Shown piece after piece: positions 23,514 to 31,355 of a DNA stretch of 64,000 nucleotides; positions within the stretch are counted from its first letter, which is position 1; each line of letters opens with the position of its first letter. The notes beneath the pieces are model-generated. The model ran no database searches. It saw only the letters and a list, made by a program, of their open reading frames with translations, and had not been told where the DNA came from. Position numbers and translations under genes: made by a program. This stretch comes from Streptomyces minutiscleroticus (GTDB taxonomy: Bacteria; Actinomycetota; Actinomycetes; Streptomycetales; Streptomycetaceae): assembly GCF_014650875.1 (NCBI RefSeq), contig NZ_BMVU01000029.1, positions 47,628-111,627 on the forward strand, in the 5' to 3' direction.

Positions 23514-25490
23514 GTGTCAGACGTCCGTGTGATCATCCAACGCGATTCCGAGCGGGAAGAGCGCGTGGTGACGACGGGCACTACGGCCGCCGACCTCTTC
23601 CCCGGTGAGCGGAGCGTCGTCGCCGCCCGCGTGGGCGGCGAGCTGAGGGACCTCGCGTACGAGGTGAAGGACGGCGAGACCGTCGAGCCCGTGGAGATCT
23701 CCTCCGAGGACGGCCTGAACATCCTGCGCCACTCCACCGCGCACGTGATGGCGCAGGCCGTGCAGGAGCTGTTCCCCGAGGCCAAGCTGGGCATCGGCCC
23801 GCCGGTCAAGGACGGCTTCTACTACGACTTCGACGTGGAGAAGCCCTTCACCCCTGAGGACCTCAAGCGCATCGAGAAGAAGATGCAGGAGATCCAGAAG
23901 CGCGGCCAGCGCTTCTCCCGGCGCGTGGTGACCGACGAGGCCGCCCGCGAGGAGCTGGCCGACGAGCCGTACAAGCTGGAGCTGATCGGCCTCAAGGGCG
24001 GCGCGTCCTCCGACGACGGCGCGGACGTCGAGGTCGGCGGCGGCGAGCTGACGATCTACGACAACCTCGACGCCAAGACCGGCGAGCTGTGCTGGAAGGA
24101 CCTCTGCCGCGGTCCGCACCTGCCCACCACCCGGAACATCCCGGCCTTCAAACTGATGCGCAACGCCGCCGCGTACTGGCGCGGCAGCGAGAAGAACCCG
24201 ATGCTCCAGCGCATCTACGGCACCGCCTGGCCGTCGAAGGACGAGCTGAAGGCGCACCTGGAGTTCCTCGCCGAGGCCGAGAAGCGCGACCACCGCAAGC
24301 TGGGCAACGAACTGGACCTGTTCTCCATCCCGGACCAGATCGGCTCGGGCCTCGCCGTCTTCCACCCCAAGGGCGGCATCGTCCGCCGGGTCATGGAGGA
24401 CTACTCGCGCCGCCGGCACGAGGAGGAGGGCTACGAGTTCGTCTACACCCCGCACGCCACCAAGGGGAAGCTCTTCGAGACCTCGGGCCACCTGGACTGG
24501 TACGCCGACGGCATGTACCCGCCCATGCAGCTCGACGAGGGCGTGGACTACTACCTCAAGCCCATGAACTGCCCGATGCACAACCTGATCTTCGACGCGC
24601 GCGGGCGCTCCTACCGTGAGCTGCCGCTGCGCCTGTTCGAGTTCGGGACCGTGTACCGGTACGAGAAGTCGGGCGTCGTGCACGGCCTGACCCGTGCCCG
24701 CGGCTTCACGCAGGACGACGCGCACATCTACTGCACCCGCGAGCAGATGGCGGACGAGCTCGACAAGACGCTCACCTTCGTCCTGAACCTGCTGCGCGAC
24801 TACGGCCTGACCGACTTCTACCTGGAGCTGTCCACCAAGGACCCGGAGAAGTTCGTCGGCTCCGACGAGGTCTGGGAGGAGGCCACCGAGACGCTGCGGC
24901 AGGTGGCCGAGAAGCAGGGCCTGCCGCTGGTCCCGGACCCGGGCGGCGCCGCCTTCTACGGGCCGAAGATCTCCGTCCAGGCGCGCGACGCGATCGGTCG
25001 TACGTGGCAGATGTCGACGGTCCAGCTCGACTTCAACCTGCCGGAGCGCTTCGACCTGGAGTACACCGGCCCCGACGGGTCCAAGCAGCGCCCGGTGATG
25101 ATCCACCGCGCCCTGTTCGGCTCCATCGAGCGGTTCTTCGCGGTGCTCCTGGAGCACTACGCCGGCGCCTTCCCGGCCTGGCTGGCGCCCGTGCAGGCGG
25201 TCGGCATCCCGATCGGCGACGCGCACGTGGAGTACCTGCAGGACTTCGCCGCGGCGGCGAAGCGCAAGGGTCTGCGGGTCGAGGTCGACTCGTCCTCGGA
25301 CCGGATGCAGAAGAAGATCAGGAACGCCCAGAAGCAGAAGGTCCCCTTCATGATCATCGTCGGGGACGAGGACATGAACGCGGGCACGGTGTCCTTCCGC
25401 TACCGGGACGGGTCGCAGGAGAACGGCATCCCGCGGGACCAGGCCATCGCCAAGCTCGTCGACGTGGTGGAGCGCCGCGTGCAGGTGTGA
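23514..25490 (+). CDS. thrS: Threonyl-tRNA synthetase
   Basis: The 658-aa class II synthetase charges tRNA-Thr. It starts at GTG 23514 after AGGAGAG. Order: TGS domain (1-65), editing domain with HSTAHVMAQA and LCRGPHLPTT (about 66-240), catalytic core with MNCPMHNLIF, YRYEKSGVVHGLTRARGF and IHRALFGSIERFFAVLLEH, and C-terminal anticodon-binding domain (540-658). All expected motifs are present and the length is normal. A TACGAT hexamer about 65 bases upstream is a possible -10. The 3' end is unusual: one base after the stop a CRISPR-like unit begins, whose spacer resembles codons 492-502 of this gene. Confidence 0.97.
   Translation: MSDVRVIIQRDSEREERVVTTGTTAADLFPGERSVVAARVGGELRDLAYEVKDGETVEPVEISSEDGLNILRHSTAHVMAQAVQELFPEAKLGIGPPVKDGFYYDFDVEKPFTPEDLKRIEKKMQEIQKRGQRFSRRVVTDEAAREELADEPYKLELIGLKGGASSDDGADVEVGGGELTIYDNLDAKTGELCWKDLCRGPHLPTTRNIPAFKLMRNAAAYWRGSEKNPMLQRIYGTAWPSKDELKAHLEFLAEAEKRDHRKLGNELDLFSIPDQIGSGLAVFHPKGGIVRRVMEDYSRRRHEEEGYEFVYTPHATKGKLFETSGHLDWYADGMYPPMQLDEGVDYYLKPMNCPMHNLIFDARGRSYRELPLRLFEFGTVYRYEKSGVVHGLTRARGFTQDDAHIYCTREQMADELDKTLTFVLNLLRDYGLTDFYLELSTKDPEKFVGSDEVWEEATETLRQVAEKQGLPLVPDPGGAAFYGPKISVQARDAIGRTWQMSTVQLDFNLPERFDLEYTGPDGSKQRPVMIHRALFGSIERFFAVLLEHYAGAFPAWLAPVQAVGIPIGDAHVEYLQDFAAAAKRKGLRVEVDSSSDRMQKKIRNAQKQKVPFMIIVGDEDMNAGTVSFRYRDGSQENGIPRDQAIAKLVDVVERRVQV
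24987..25018 (+). other. Protospacer-like segment inside thrS
   Basis: These 32 bases encode DAIGRTWQMS and match the spacer at 25521-25552 at 27 of 32 positions. Differences are at spacer positions 6, 12, 15, 18 and 28; the first four are synonymous third-base changes. The three bases 5' of it are CGC, not an AAG-type PAM. Confidence 0.8.
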
Positions 25491-25491
25491 C

Positions 25492-25581
25492 GTGCTCCCC
25501 GCGTGAGCGGGGATGATCCGGACGCCATCGGCCGGACCTGGCAGATGCCGACGTGCTCCCCGCCGCTGCGGGGTTCAGGCC
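25492..25581 (+). CRISPR. Solitary type I-E-like mini-CRISPR: two repeats, one 32-nt spacer
   Basis: Repeat 1 (25492-25520, 29 nt) has the type I-E form seen in actinobacteria: GTGCTCCCCGC, a short loop, GCGGGG, and an ATGATCCG end that would be the crRNA 5' handle. The spacer is 25521-25552, exactly 32 nt. Repeat 2 (25553-25581) shares GTGCTCCCCGC and GCGGGG at the same positions but its loop and last 8 bases are degenerate, as in a terminal repeat. The period is 61 nt, the I-E standard. It begins one base after the thrS stop and runs into the terminator at 25577. No cas gene is in the window. The spacer resembles thrS. Confidence 0.72.
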
Positions 25582-25609
25582 CCCGGGTGACCCCCGGGGG
25601 CCTTTCTCT
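25577..25609 (+). terminator. Intrinsic terminator of thrS / mini-CRISPR
   Basis: An 11-bp stem (25577-25587 with 25593-25603) and 5-base loop are followed by TTTCTCT. It overlaps the end of the second CRISPR-like repeat, so the array lies inside the thrS 3' untranslated region. Confidence 0.8.
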
Positions 25610-25628
25610 GTCTTCCGGGACGAAGCCA

Positions 25629-25634
25629 TATGCT
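25629..25634 (+). promoter_or_regulatory. Leaderless-type -10 element of the HIT gene
   Basis: TATGCT ends 7 bases before ATG 25642 and there is no ribosome site, so this gene appears to be transcribed on its own from its start codon. Confidence 0.5.
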
Positions 25635-25641
25635 GCACCCC

Positions 25642-26196
25642 ATGACGAGTGAGCCGGAACAGCAGATCGGAGTGGGGACGCAGGACGCGTTCCAGCGCCT
25701 GTGGACGCCGCACCGGATGGCGTACATCCAGGGGGAGAACAAACCCACGGGTCCCGGGGCCGCCGACGGCTGTCCGTTCTGCTCGATCCCGGCCAAGTCC
25801 GACGAGGACGGGCTCGTCGTCCGGCGCGGGCGGCACGTGTACGCGGTGCTCAACCTGTACCCGTACAACGGCGGCCACCTCATGGTCGTGCCCTACCGGC
25901 ACGTCGCCGACTACACCGACCTGACCTCCGAGGAGACCGTCGAGCTCGCCGAGCTGACCAAGCAGGCGATGACGGCGCTGCGCACGGCGTCCGGCGCGCA
26001 CGGCTTCAACATCGGCATGAACCAGGGTTCGGTGGCGGGCGCGGGCATCGCCGCGCACCTGCACCAGCACATCGTGCCGCGGTGGGGCGGCGACACCAAC
26101 TTCATGCCGGTCGTCGGCCACACCAGAGTCCTCCCGCAGCTCCTGGCCGACACCCGCAAGATGCTCGCGGACGCCTGGCCGGCGTCGGCGGAGTAG
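25642..26196 (+). CDS. HIT-family nucleotide hydrolase/transferase
   Basis: The 184-aa protein has the histidine-triad motif HLHQHIVPRW near residue 140, plus CPFCSIP and GHLMVVPYRHVADY typical of the HIT fold. HIT enzymes cleave nucleoside phosphoramidates or dinucleoside polyphosphates through the middle His. In mycobacteria the orthologue also lies between thrS and pgsA. About 40 residues precede the fold, a normal feature of the Ap4A-hydrolase/AP4A-phosphorylase-like subgroup. Confidence 0.9.
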   Translation: MTSEPEQQIGVGTQDAFQRLWTPHRMAYIQGENKPTGPGAADGCPFCSIPAKSDEDGLVVRRGRHVYAVLNLYPYNGGHLMVVPYRHVADYTDLTSEETVELAELTKQAMTALRTASGAHGFNIGMNQGSVAGAGIAAHLHQHIVPRWGGDTNFMPVVGHTRVLPQLLADTRKMLADAWPASAE

Positions 26197-26208
26197 CGGA
26201 GCACGGAA

Positions 26209-26245
26209 GGGGGCGTGCCGGACGGTGTACGTCCGGCACGCCCCC
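26209..26245. terminator. Bidirectional hairpin between convergent genes
   Basis: A perfect 15-bp stem (26209-26223 with 26231-26245) with a 7-base loop lies between the HIT gene and the oppositely transcribed membrane-protein gene. Confidence 0.75.
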
Positions 26246-26282
26246 GGCCCGTGTGTCCCCCGGCCCGTGCGGGCCGCAGGCG

Positions 26283-28004
26283 TCACGCGTCGTAGACGTC
26301 CGCCTTGCGCGGGGTCGGGTCCTGGACCGCGCTGCTGAGGAAGGCCGAGCGGGCGCCGAACTTCTCGGTGTCCACGCCGTTCTCCTTCAGGACCTTGATC
26401 GCGGCGGCGTGCACCACGCGCAGCACCGGCGTCGCGGTGCGCAGCGCGTCGTCGGCCATGAAGCGGTGCCGCCACGGCTGGTCCGCCCAGGCGTGCCGCA
26501 GCCCGAACGGCTCCGGCAGCACCAGCTTGCCGCCGAGCCAGTCCAGGATCGGCGGGTACCAGGTGAAGGGCGCGCGCACCGCGAGCCGGACCACCTCGTC
26601 GGAGTCGACCAGCGGCAGGTTCACCGACTTGGTCTCCCAGAACCGCACGGTCTTGGAGACCGTCTTGGTCTTGGCCGCCGGCTTGGTGGTGAACAGGGAG
26701 TGCACGGGGCCGAGGGCGTGGCCCGTGACCTCGATGCGCAGCGTCTCGTGCAGCACGGTCACGGTGATCATCATGGTGATGATCAGCTGGCCGTCCCAGA
26801 GCGTCCACTGGACGCCCAGGTAGTGCCGGTCACCGCTGCCGAACTGCTGCTTGTTGCAGATCTCCTGGATCGCGTGCGTCTTGACCTGGTACGCGTCCAC
26901 GTCCGTACCGCTCGGCCGGGACACCGACTTGGCGTTCTCCCCGATGGGCGTGACGACCCAGTTGCGGATCGAGGGCTTGGGGAAGCCGCCGGTGTTGAGG
27001 GGGCCGCGCTCCAGCATCCGCAGCTGGTCCTGGATGGAGCGGATGACGTCCCAGCTGCGGAAGGGGTGGATCTCCTTGCCCGCCTCGGCGGGCACCAGGT
27101 CCTCGGCCAGCTGCCAGCTGCCCCAGCGCGTCCCCATGCCGAGGATGCCCTTGGGGCCCGCGTAGAAGGCGGAGTTGGACTGCTGCTCGGCCGACAGCCG
27201 GGCCAGGCCCTGCCGCAGCCGCTCGGCCGCGGACTCGCCGGGGCTGCCGGGCACGGCCTCCGGGACCTTGGCGCCGAGGCCGCCGCCCGAGAGCAGGGCG
27301 GTCCAGCGCTCGCGCAGGTCGCGTGCCGTGCGCTCGCAGATGCGCTTGGCCCAGAACCAGCCGACGACCGGCGCGACGACCGCCGCGCGCGCGTACCAGC
27401 CCCAGAAGCCGTCGAACGGCATCTTGAGCAGGAAGAGCACCGCCAGCGCGCCCACGGCCACCAGCAGCGTGGTGCCCAGGGCGGAGGCGCGCTTGTCCGT
27501 GGCCTTGGCGATCGTCCGGCGGATCTGGAAGACCAGCAGCCAGACGAGCAGGCCGGGCAGGAAGATCAGGCCGCAGAGCACGAAGACGGCCGTCAGCCAG
27601 CTGTCGCGCTCCTTGCGGATGTGGTTGGCCGCCAGGCAGTGCTCGACGACGACCTGCGGGTCCATGCCGAAGGACTGGATCAGCGGATTGCGGCCGCCGC
27701 CCAGCATCCGCACCTGCACGGCCCGCGAGAACGCCTCGCCCAGGTTCGGCGCGAAGATCGTGCCCCAGGCGCGGCCCGGGGTGACGGCCGACTGGTGCCA
27801 CTCGTTGTTGGCCTTGAGGATCTCGTCGACGTCGTTGTCCCGGTACGCCGCCGAGGCCAGGGCGTACGTCGCCGCCGTCTGGCCCGCCGCCCCGGCAAGG
27901 GGGACCTGGGCCCCCGGGCTGAAATCGAATCCTTCGTCCGCCACTCCCGCCCCCATCGCCGCCGTGCTTCGCTTTGCGGCCTTCCCGACTTCCGTGCCCC
28001 GCAC
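26283..28004 (-). CDS. Large membrane protein of unknown function, 573 aa
   Basis: Three hydrophobic helices (about residues 132-155, 170-190 and 192-215: VFVLCGLIFLPGLLVWLLVF, TLLVAVGALAVLFLL, VVAPVVGWFWA) separate a roughly 130-residue N-terminal region from a 350-residue C-terminal domain with mixed alpha/beta character (GVQWTLWDGQLIITMMITVTVL). I know no function; it resembles streptomycete-specific proteins. Starts are possible at GTG 28004 or the internal ATG at 27956. The promoter region at 28005-28045 has two ACCTGATCA copies (minus strand) 20 bases apart, a possible operator. It is inserted between two genes that are adjacent in mycobacteria. Confidence 0.8.
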   Translation of the reverse strand: MRGTEVGKAAKRSTAAMGAGVADEGFDFSPGAQVPLAGAAGQTAATYALASAAYRDNDVDEILKANNEWHQSAVTPGRAWGTIFAPNLGEAFSRAVQVRMLGGGRNPLIQSFGMDPQVVVEHCLAANHIRKERDSWLTAVFVLCGLIFLPGLLVWLLVFQIRRTIAKATDKRASALGTTLLVAVGALAVLFLLKMPFDGFWGWYARAAVVAPVVGWFWAKRICERTARDLRERWTALLSGGGLGAKVPEAVPGSPGESAAERLRQGLARLSAEQQSNSAFYAGPKGILGMGTRWGSWQLAEDLVPAEAGKEIHPFRSWDVIRSIQDQLRMLERGPLNTGGFPKPSIRNWVVTPIGENAKSVSRPSGTDVDAYQVKTHAIQEICNKQQFGSGDRHYLGVQWTLWDGQLIITMMITVTVLHETLRIEVTGHALGPVHSLFTTKPAAKTKTVSKTVRFWETKSVNLPLVDSDEVVRLAVRAPFTWYPPILDWLGGKLVLPEPFGLRHAWADQPWRHRFMADDALRTATPVLRVVHAAAIKVLKENGVDTEKFGARSAFLSSAVQDPTPRKADVYDA

Positions 28005-28133
28005 ACCTGTTGATCAGGTCATCGTCCTGATCAGGTTCTCAGCGTAGCCGGGCGGCACCGGCGCGCACCGGCGGACGGCCGAAGCCGCCCGCCGGTGCGG
28101 AGGCGCATAGTCCGATGCTCGGCCGCCGCCCGC

Positions 28134-30341
28134 CTACGCGCCCTCCTCCACCTGCCGGCGGATCTTCTCGCCGAGCTGCGGCGGCATCGGCTCGTGCCGG
28201 GCGTAGCGCCTGCTGAAGCGGGCGGTGCCGTGCGACAGGGAGCGCAGGTCGACCGCGTACCGGCCGATCTCGATCTCGGGGACCTCGGCCCGTACGAGGG
28301 TGCGGCCGCCGCCCGCCTGCTCGGTGCCGACGACCCGGCCCCGCCGCCCGGACAGGTCGCTCATCACTGCGCCCACGTAGTCGTCGCCGACCAGGACGCT
28401 CACCTCGGCGACCGGCTCCAGGAGGTGGATGCGGGCGCCCGCGGCCGCCTCGCGCAGCGCGAGCGCGCCCGCCGTCTGGAAGGCGGCGTCGGAGGAGTCC
28501 ACGGAGTGCGCCTTGCCGTCGAGCAGCGTGACCCGCACGTCGATCAGGGGGTACCCGGCGGCGACGCCCCGCGCGGCCTGCGCGCGCACGCCCTTCTCCA
28601 CGGACGGGATGAACTGCCGGGGCACGGCGCCGCCGACGACCTTGTCGACGAACTCGATGCCCGAGCCGCCCGGCAGCGGCTCCACCTCGATCTCGCAGAT
28701 CGCGTACTGGCCGTGCCCGCCGGACTGCTTGACGTGCCGGCCGCGCCCGGCGGCCCGGGCGGCGAACGTCTCGCGCAGGGACACCTTGTGCGGGACCACG
28801 TCCACCTGCACGCCGTACCGGCTGCGCAGCCGCTCCAGGGCGACGTCCGCGTGCGCCTCGCCCAGGCACCACAGCACCACCTGGTGGGTGTCCTGGTTCT
28901 GCTCCAGGCGCATCGTCGGGTCCTCGGCGACCAGCCGGGCCAGGCCCTGCGACAGCTTGTCCTCGTCGGCCTTGCTGTGCGCCCGGATGGCCAGCGGCAG
29001 CAGCGGGTCGGGCATCTCCCACGGCTCCATCAGCAGCGGGTCGTCCTTGGCGGAGAGGGTGTCGCCGGTCTCGGCGCGGTGGAGCTTCGCCACGCACGCC
29101 AGGTCGCCCGCGATGCAGTGGGTCAGCGTGCGCTGTGCCTTGCCGAACGGCGCGGACAGCGCGCCGACGCGCTCGTCGGCCCGGTGCAGCGCGCTCCTCC
29201 CGCCGCCGCGCTCCGCCGGGCCGTGCCCGGCCACGTGCACCGTCTCGTCGGGCCGCAGGGTGCCGGAGAAGACGCGCACCAGGGACACCCGGCCCACGTA
29301 CGGGTCGGACGCCGTCTTCACCACCTCGGCCACCAGCGGCCCGTCCGGGTCGCAGGCCCGTACGGAGCGGGGGGTGCCGTCGGGCGCGGTGACCGCGGGC
29401 GCCTCGCGCTCCAGCGGGGTCGGGAAGCCGCCGGTGACCAGTTCCAGCAGCTCGACCGTGCCGAGCCCCTGGCGGGCGTTCTCGGGGGCGGGCGCGGCGG
29501 CCAGCACGGGGAAGAAGACCCCATGGGCCACCGCCCGCTCCAGGTCCTGCACCAGCGTCTTGACGTCGATGTCCTCGCCGCCGAGGTAGCGGTCCATGAG
29601 CGACTCGTCCTCGCTCTCGGCGATGATCCCCTCGATCAGCCGGTTGCGGGCCTCCTCGATCAGCGGCAGCCGGTCGGGACCGGGCACGGACTCCACGCGC
29701 TCCCCGGAGGAGTAGTCGAACAACCGCTGCGTGAGCAGTCCGACCAGGCCGGTCACGGGCGCGTGCCCGTCGGGACCCGGCGCCCCGTGCAGCGGCAGGT
29801 ACAGCGGCAGCACGGCGTCGGGGTCGTCCCCGCCGAACGCCGCCGCGCAGACCCGCGTCATCTCCTCGAAGTCCGCCCGGGCGGCCTCCAGGTGCGTGAC
29901 CACGATCGCGCGCGGCATGCCCACCGCCGCGCACTCCTCCCACACCATGCGGGTCGAGCCGTCCACCCCGTCCGCGGCCGAGACGACGAAGAGGGCCGCG
30001 TCCGCCGCCCGTAGACCGGCCCTCAACTCCCCGACGAAGTCGGCGTATCCGGGAGTGTCCAGGAGATTGACCTTGTATCCGTCCCATTCGACGGGCACCA
30101 GGGACAGCTGCACGGAGCGCTGCTGGCGGTGCTCGATCTCGTCGTAGTCGGAGACGGTGCCGCCGTCCTCCACGCGGCCCGCCCGGTTCACCGCCCCCGC
30201 GGTCAGCGCGAGGGCCTCCACCAGGGTCGTCTTGCCCGCTCCGCTGTGGCCGACCAGCACCACATTCCGTACGGACGCGGGGTGGTCGGCCGCCGCCGCC
30301 CTGCCGGCGGCTCCAGGATGTGCGTTCGCCTTGTCGCCCAT
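28134..30341 (-). CDS. EF-G-like translational GTPase (EF-G2 type)
   Basis: The 735-aa protein from ATG 30341 (GGGAGGCAAGGAC upstream) has all five EF-G domains: G domain with P-loop GHSGAGKTTL and LDTPGYADFVGELRAGLRA, then beta-barrel II (VSLVRVFSGTL), domain III, domain IV (GGHGQYAICEIEVEPL) and domain V (EPVAEVSVLVGDDYVGAV). The guanine-specificity motif NKxD is replaced by THLE (IVVTHLEAARADF). It is therefore a paralogue of FusA, not the housekeeping EF-G; orthologous EF-G2 of mycobacteria lacks ribosome-dependent GTPase in reports I recall. Role unknown. No neighbouring str operon genes. Confidence 0.88.
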   Translation of the reverse strand: MGDKANAHPGAAGRAAAADHPASVRNVVLVGHSGAGKTTLVEALALTAGAVNRAGRVEDGGTVSDYDEIEHRQQRSVQLSLVPVEWDGYKVNLLDTPGYADFVGELRAGLRAADAALFVVSAADGVDGSTRMVWEECAAVGMPRAIVVTHLEAARADFEEMTRVCAAAFGGDDPDAVLPLYLPLHGAPGPDGHAPVTGLVGLLTQRLFDYSSGERVESVPGPDRLPLIEEARNRLIEGIIAESEDESLMDRYLGGEDIDVKTLVQDLERAVAHGVFFPVLAAAPAPENARQGLGTVELLELVTGGFPTPLEREAPAVTAPDGTPRSVRACDPDGPLVAEVVKTASDPYVGRVSLVRVFSGTLRPDETVHVAGHGPAERGGGRSALHRADERVGALSAPFGKAQRTLTHCIAGDLACVAKLHRAETGDTLSAKDDPLLMEPWEMPDPLLPLAIRAHSKADEDKLSQGLARLVAEDPTMRLEQNQDTHQVVLWCLGEAHADVALERLRSRYGVQVDVVPHKVSLRETFAARAAGRGRHVKQSGGHGQYAICEIEVEPLPGGSGIEFVDKVVGGAVPRQFIPSVEKGVRAQAARGVAAGYPLIDVRVTLLDGKAHSVDSSDAAFQTAGALALREAAAGARIHLLEPVAEVSVLVGDDYVGAVMSDLSGRRGRVVGTEQAGGGRTLVRAEVPEIEIGRYAVDLRSLSHGTARFSRRYARHEPMPPQLGEKIRRQVEEGA

Positions 30342-30689
30342 GTCCTTGCCTCCCGTACACGGTGAGGTCGCTGGGGGCGCGGACACGCGGAAGCCCGGAC
30401 CGGGCTGTCGCCCGGGTGTCCCGGCGGCGGCTTCGGCGGCGCCCGCGGTGCCATCGAGCTTTGCACTCGCGTCACGGTGCGTCCATACGGCGGACGCGTC
30501 CACGGCGCGACCCGGCGGACGCGCTCCCGTGCCGTGGTGCGCCGGGCGCGATCGCGCCGTGACCCCGGCGCCGCCGAAGGGTGACACGGGGGTCCGGGTG
30601 CCCGCCCGTCGCGCGCGGGCCCTCGTGGCTACCATGGGCCAGCCGGTGGCCAGCAGGGGCCACGCGGCGCACCGACCGTCGGGAAGGCC

Positions 30690-31355
30690 ATGCTGAACAA
30701 GTACGCGCGTGCATTCTTCACGCGTGTCCTCACGCCGTTCGCCACGTTTCTCATCCGCCGGGGGGTCAGCCCCGACACGGTCACGCTCATCGGCACCGCC
30801 GGGGTCGTGGCGGGCGCGCTGGTCTTCTACCCCCGGGGCGAGTTCTTCTGGGGCACGGTCGTCATCACGCTCTTCGTGTTCTCGGACCTCGTCGACGGCA
30901 ACATGGCCCGCCAGCTCGGCCGCTCCAGCCGCTGGGGCGCCTTCCTGGACTCCACGCTCGACCGGGTCGCCGACGGCGCCATCTTCGGCGGCTTCGCCCT
31001 GTGGTACGCGGGCGGCGGCGACGACAACGTCCTGTGCGCGGTGTCCATCTTCTGCCTCGCCAGCGGCCAGGTCGTGTCCTACACCAAGGCGCGCGGCGAG
31101 TCGATCGGTCTGCCCGTGGCGGTCAACGGCCTGGTGGAGCGCGCCGAGAGACTCGTGATCTCCCTGGTCGCGGCCGGCTTCGCGGGCCTGCACGAGTTCG
31201 GCGTCCCCGGCATCCAGTACCTGCTGCCCGTCGCCCTGTGGATCGTCGCGGTCGGCAGCCTGGTCACGCTGATCCAGCGCGTGGTGACGGTGCGCCGCGA
31301 GTCCGCCGAGGCGGAGGCCGAGGCCGCCGGGCACGGCAGCGGGGCCGCCTCGTGA
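30690..31355 (+). CDS. pgsA: Phosphatidylinositol-phosphate synthase (CDP-alcohol phosphotransferase)
   Basis: The 221-aa integral membrane enzyme has the complete CDP-OH-P signature D-x2-D-G-x2-A-R-x8-G-x3-D-x3-D, running from SDLVDGNMARQLG to GAFLDSTLDRV, and about five or six hydrophobic helices. In actinobacteria this gene makes phosphatidylinositol phosphate from CDP-diacylglycerol and inositol 1-phosphate, the anchor for PIMs. Its stop overlaps the acyltransferase start (GTGA). The operon order equals Rv2612c-Rv2611c-Rv2610c of M. tuberculosis. Confidence 0.93.
   Translation: MLNKYARAFFTRVLTPFATFLIRRGVSPDTVTLIGTAGVVAGALVFYPRGEFFWGTVVITLFVFSDLVDGNMARQLGRSSRWGAFLDSTLDRVADGAIFGGFALWYAGGGDDNVLCAVSIFCLASGQVVSYTKARGESIGLPVAVNGLVERAERLVISLVAAGFAGLHEFGVPGIQYLLPVALWIVAVGSLVTLIQRVVTVRRESAEAEAEAAGHGSGAAS

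Noticed and set aside
25492..25581. The thrS 3' repeats considered as ordinary tandem terminators only
   Set aside because: The exact 29/32-nt geometry, the I-E-like handle and the thrS-matching spacer are not explained by terminators, although a terminating effect is possible.
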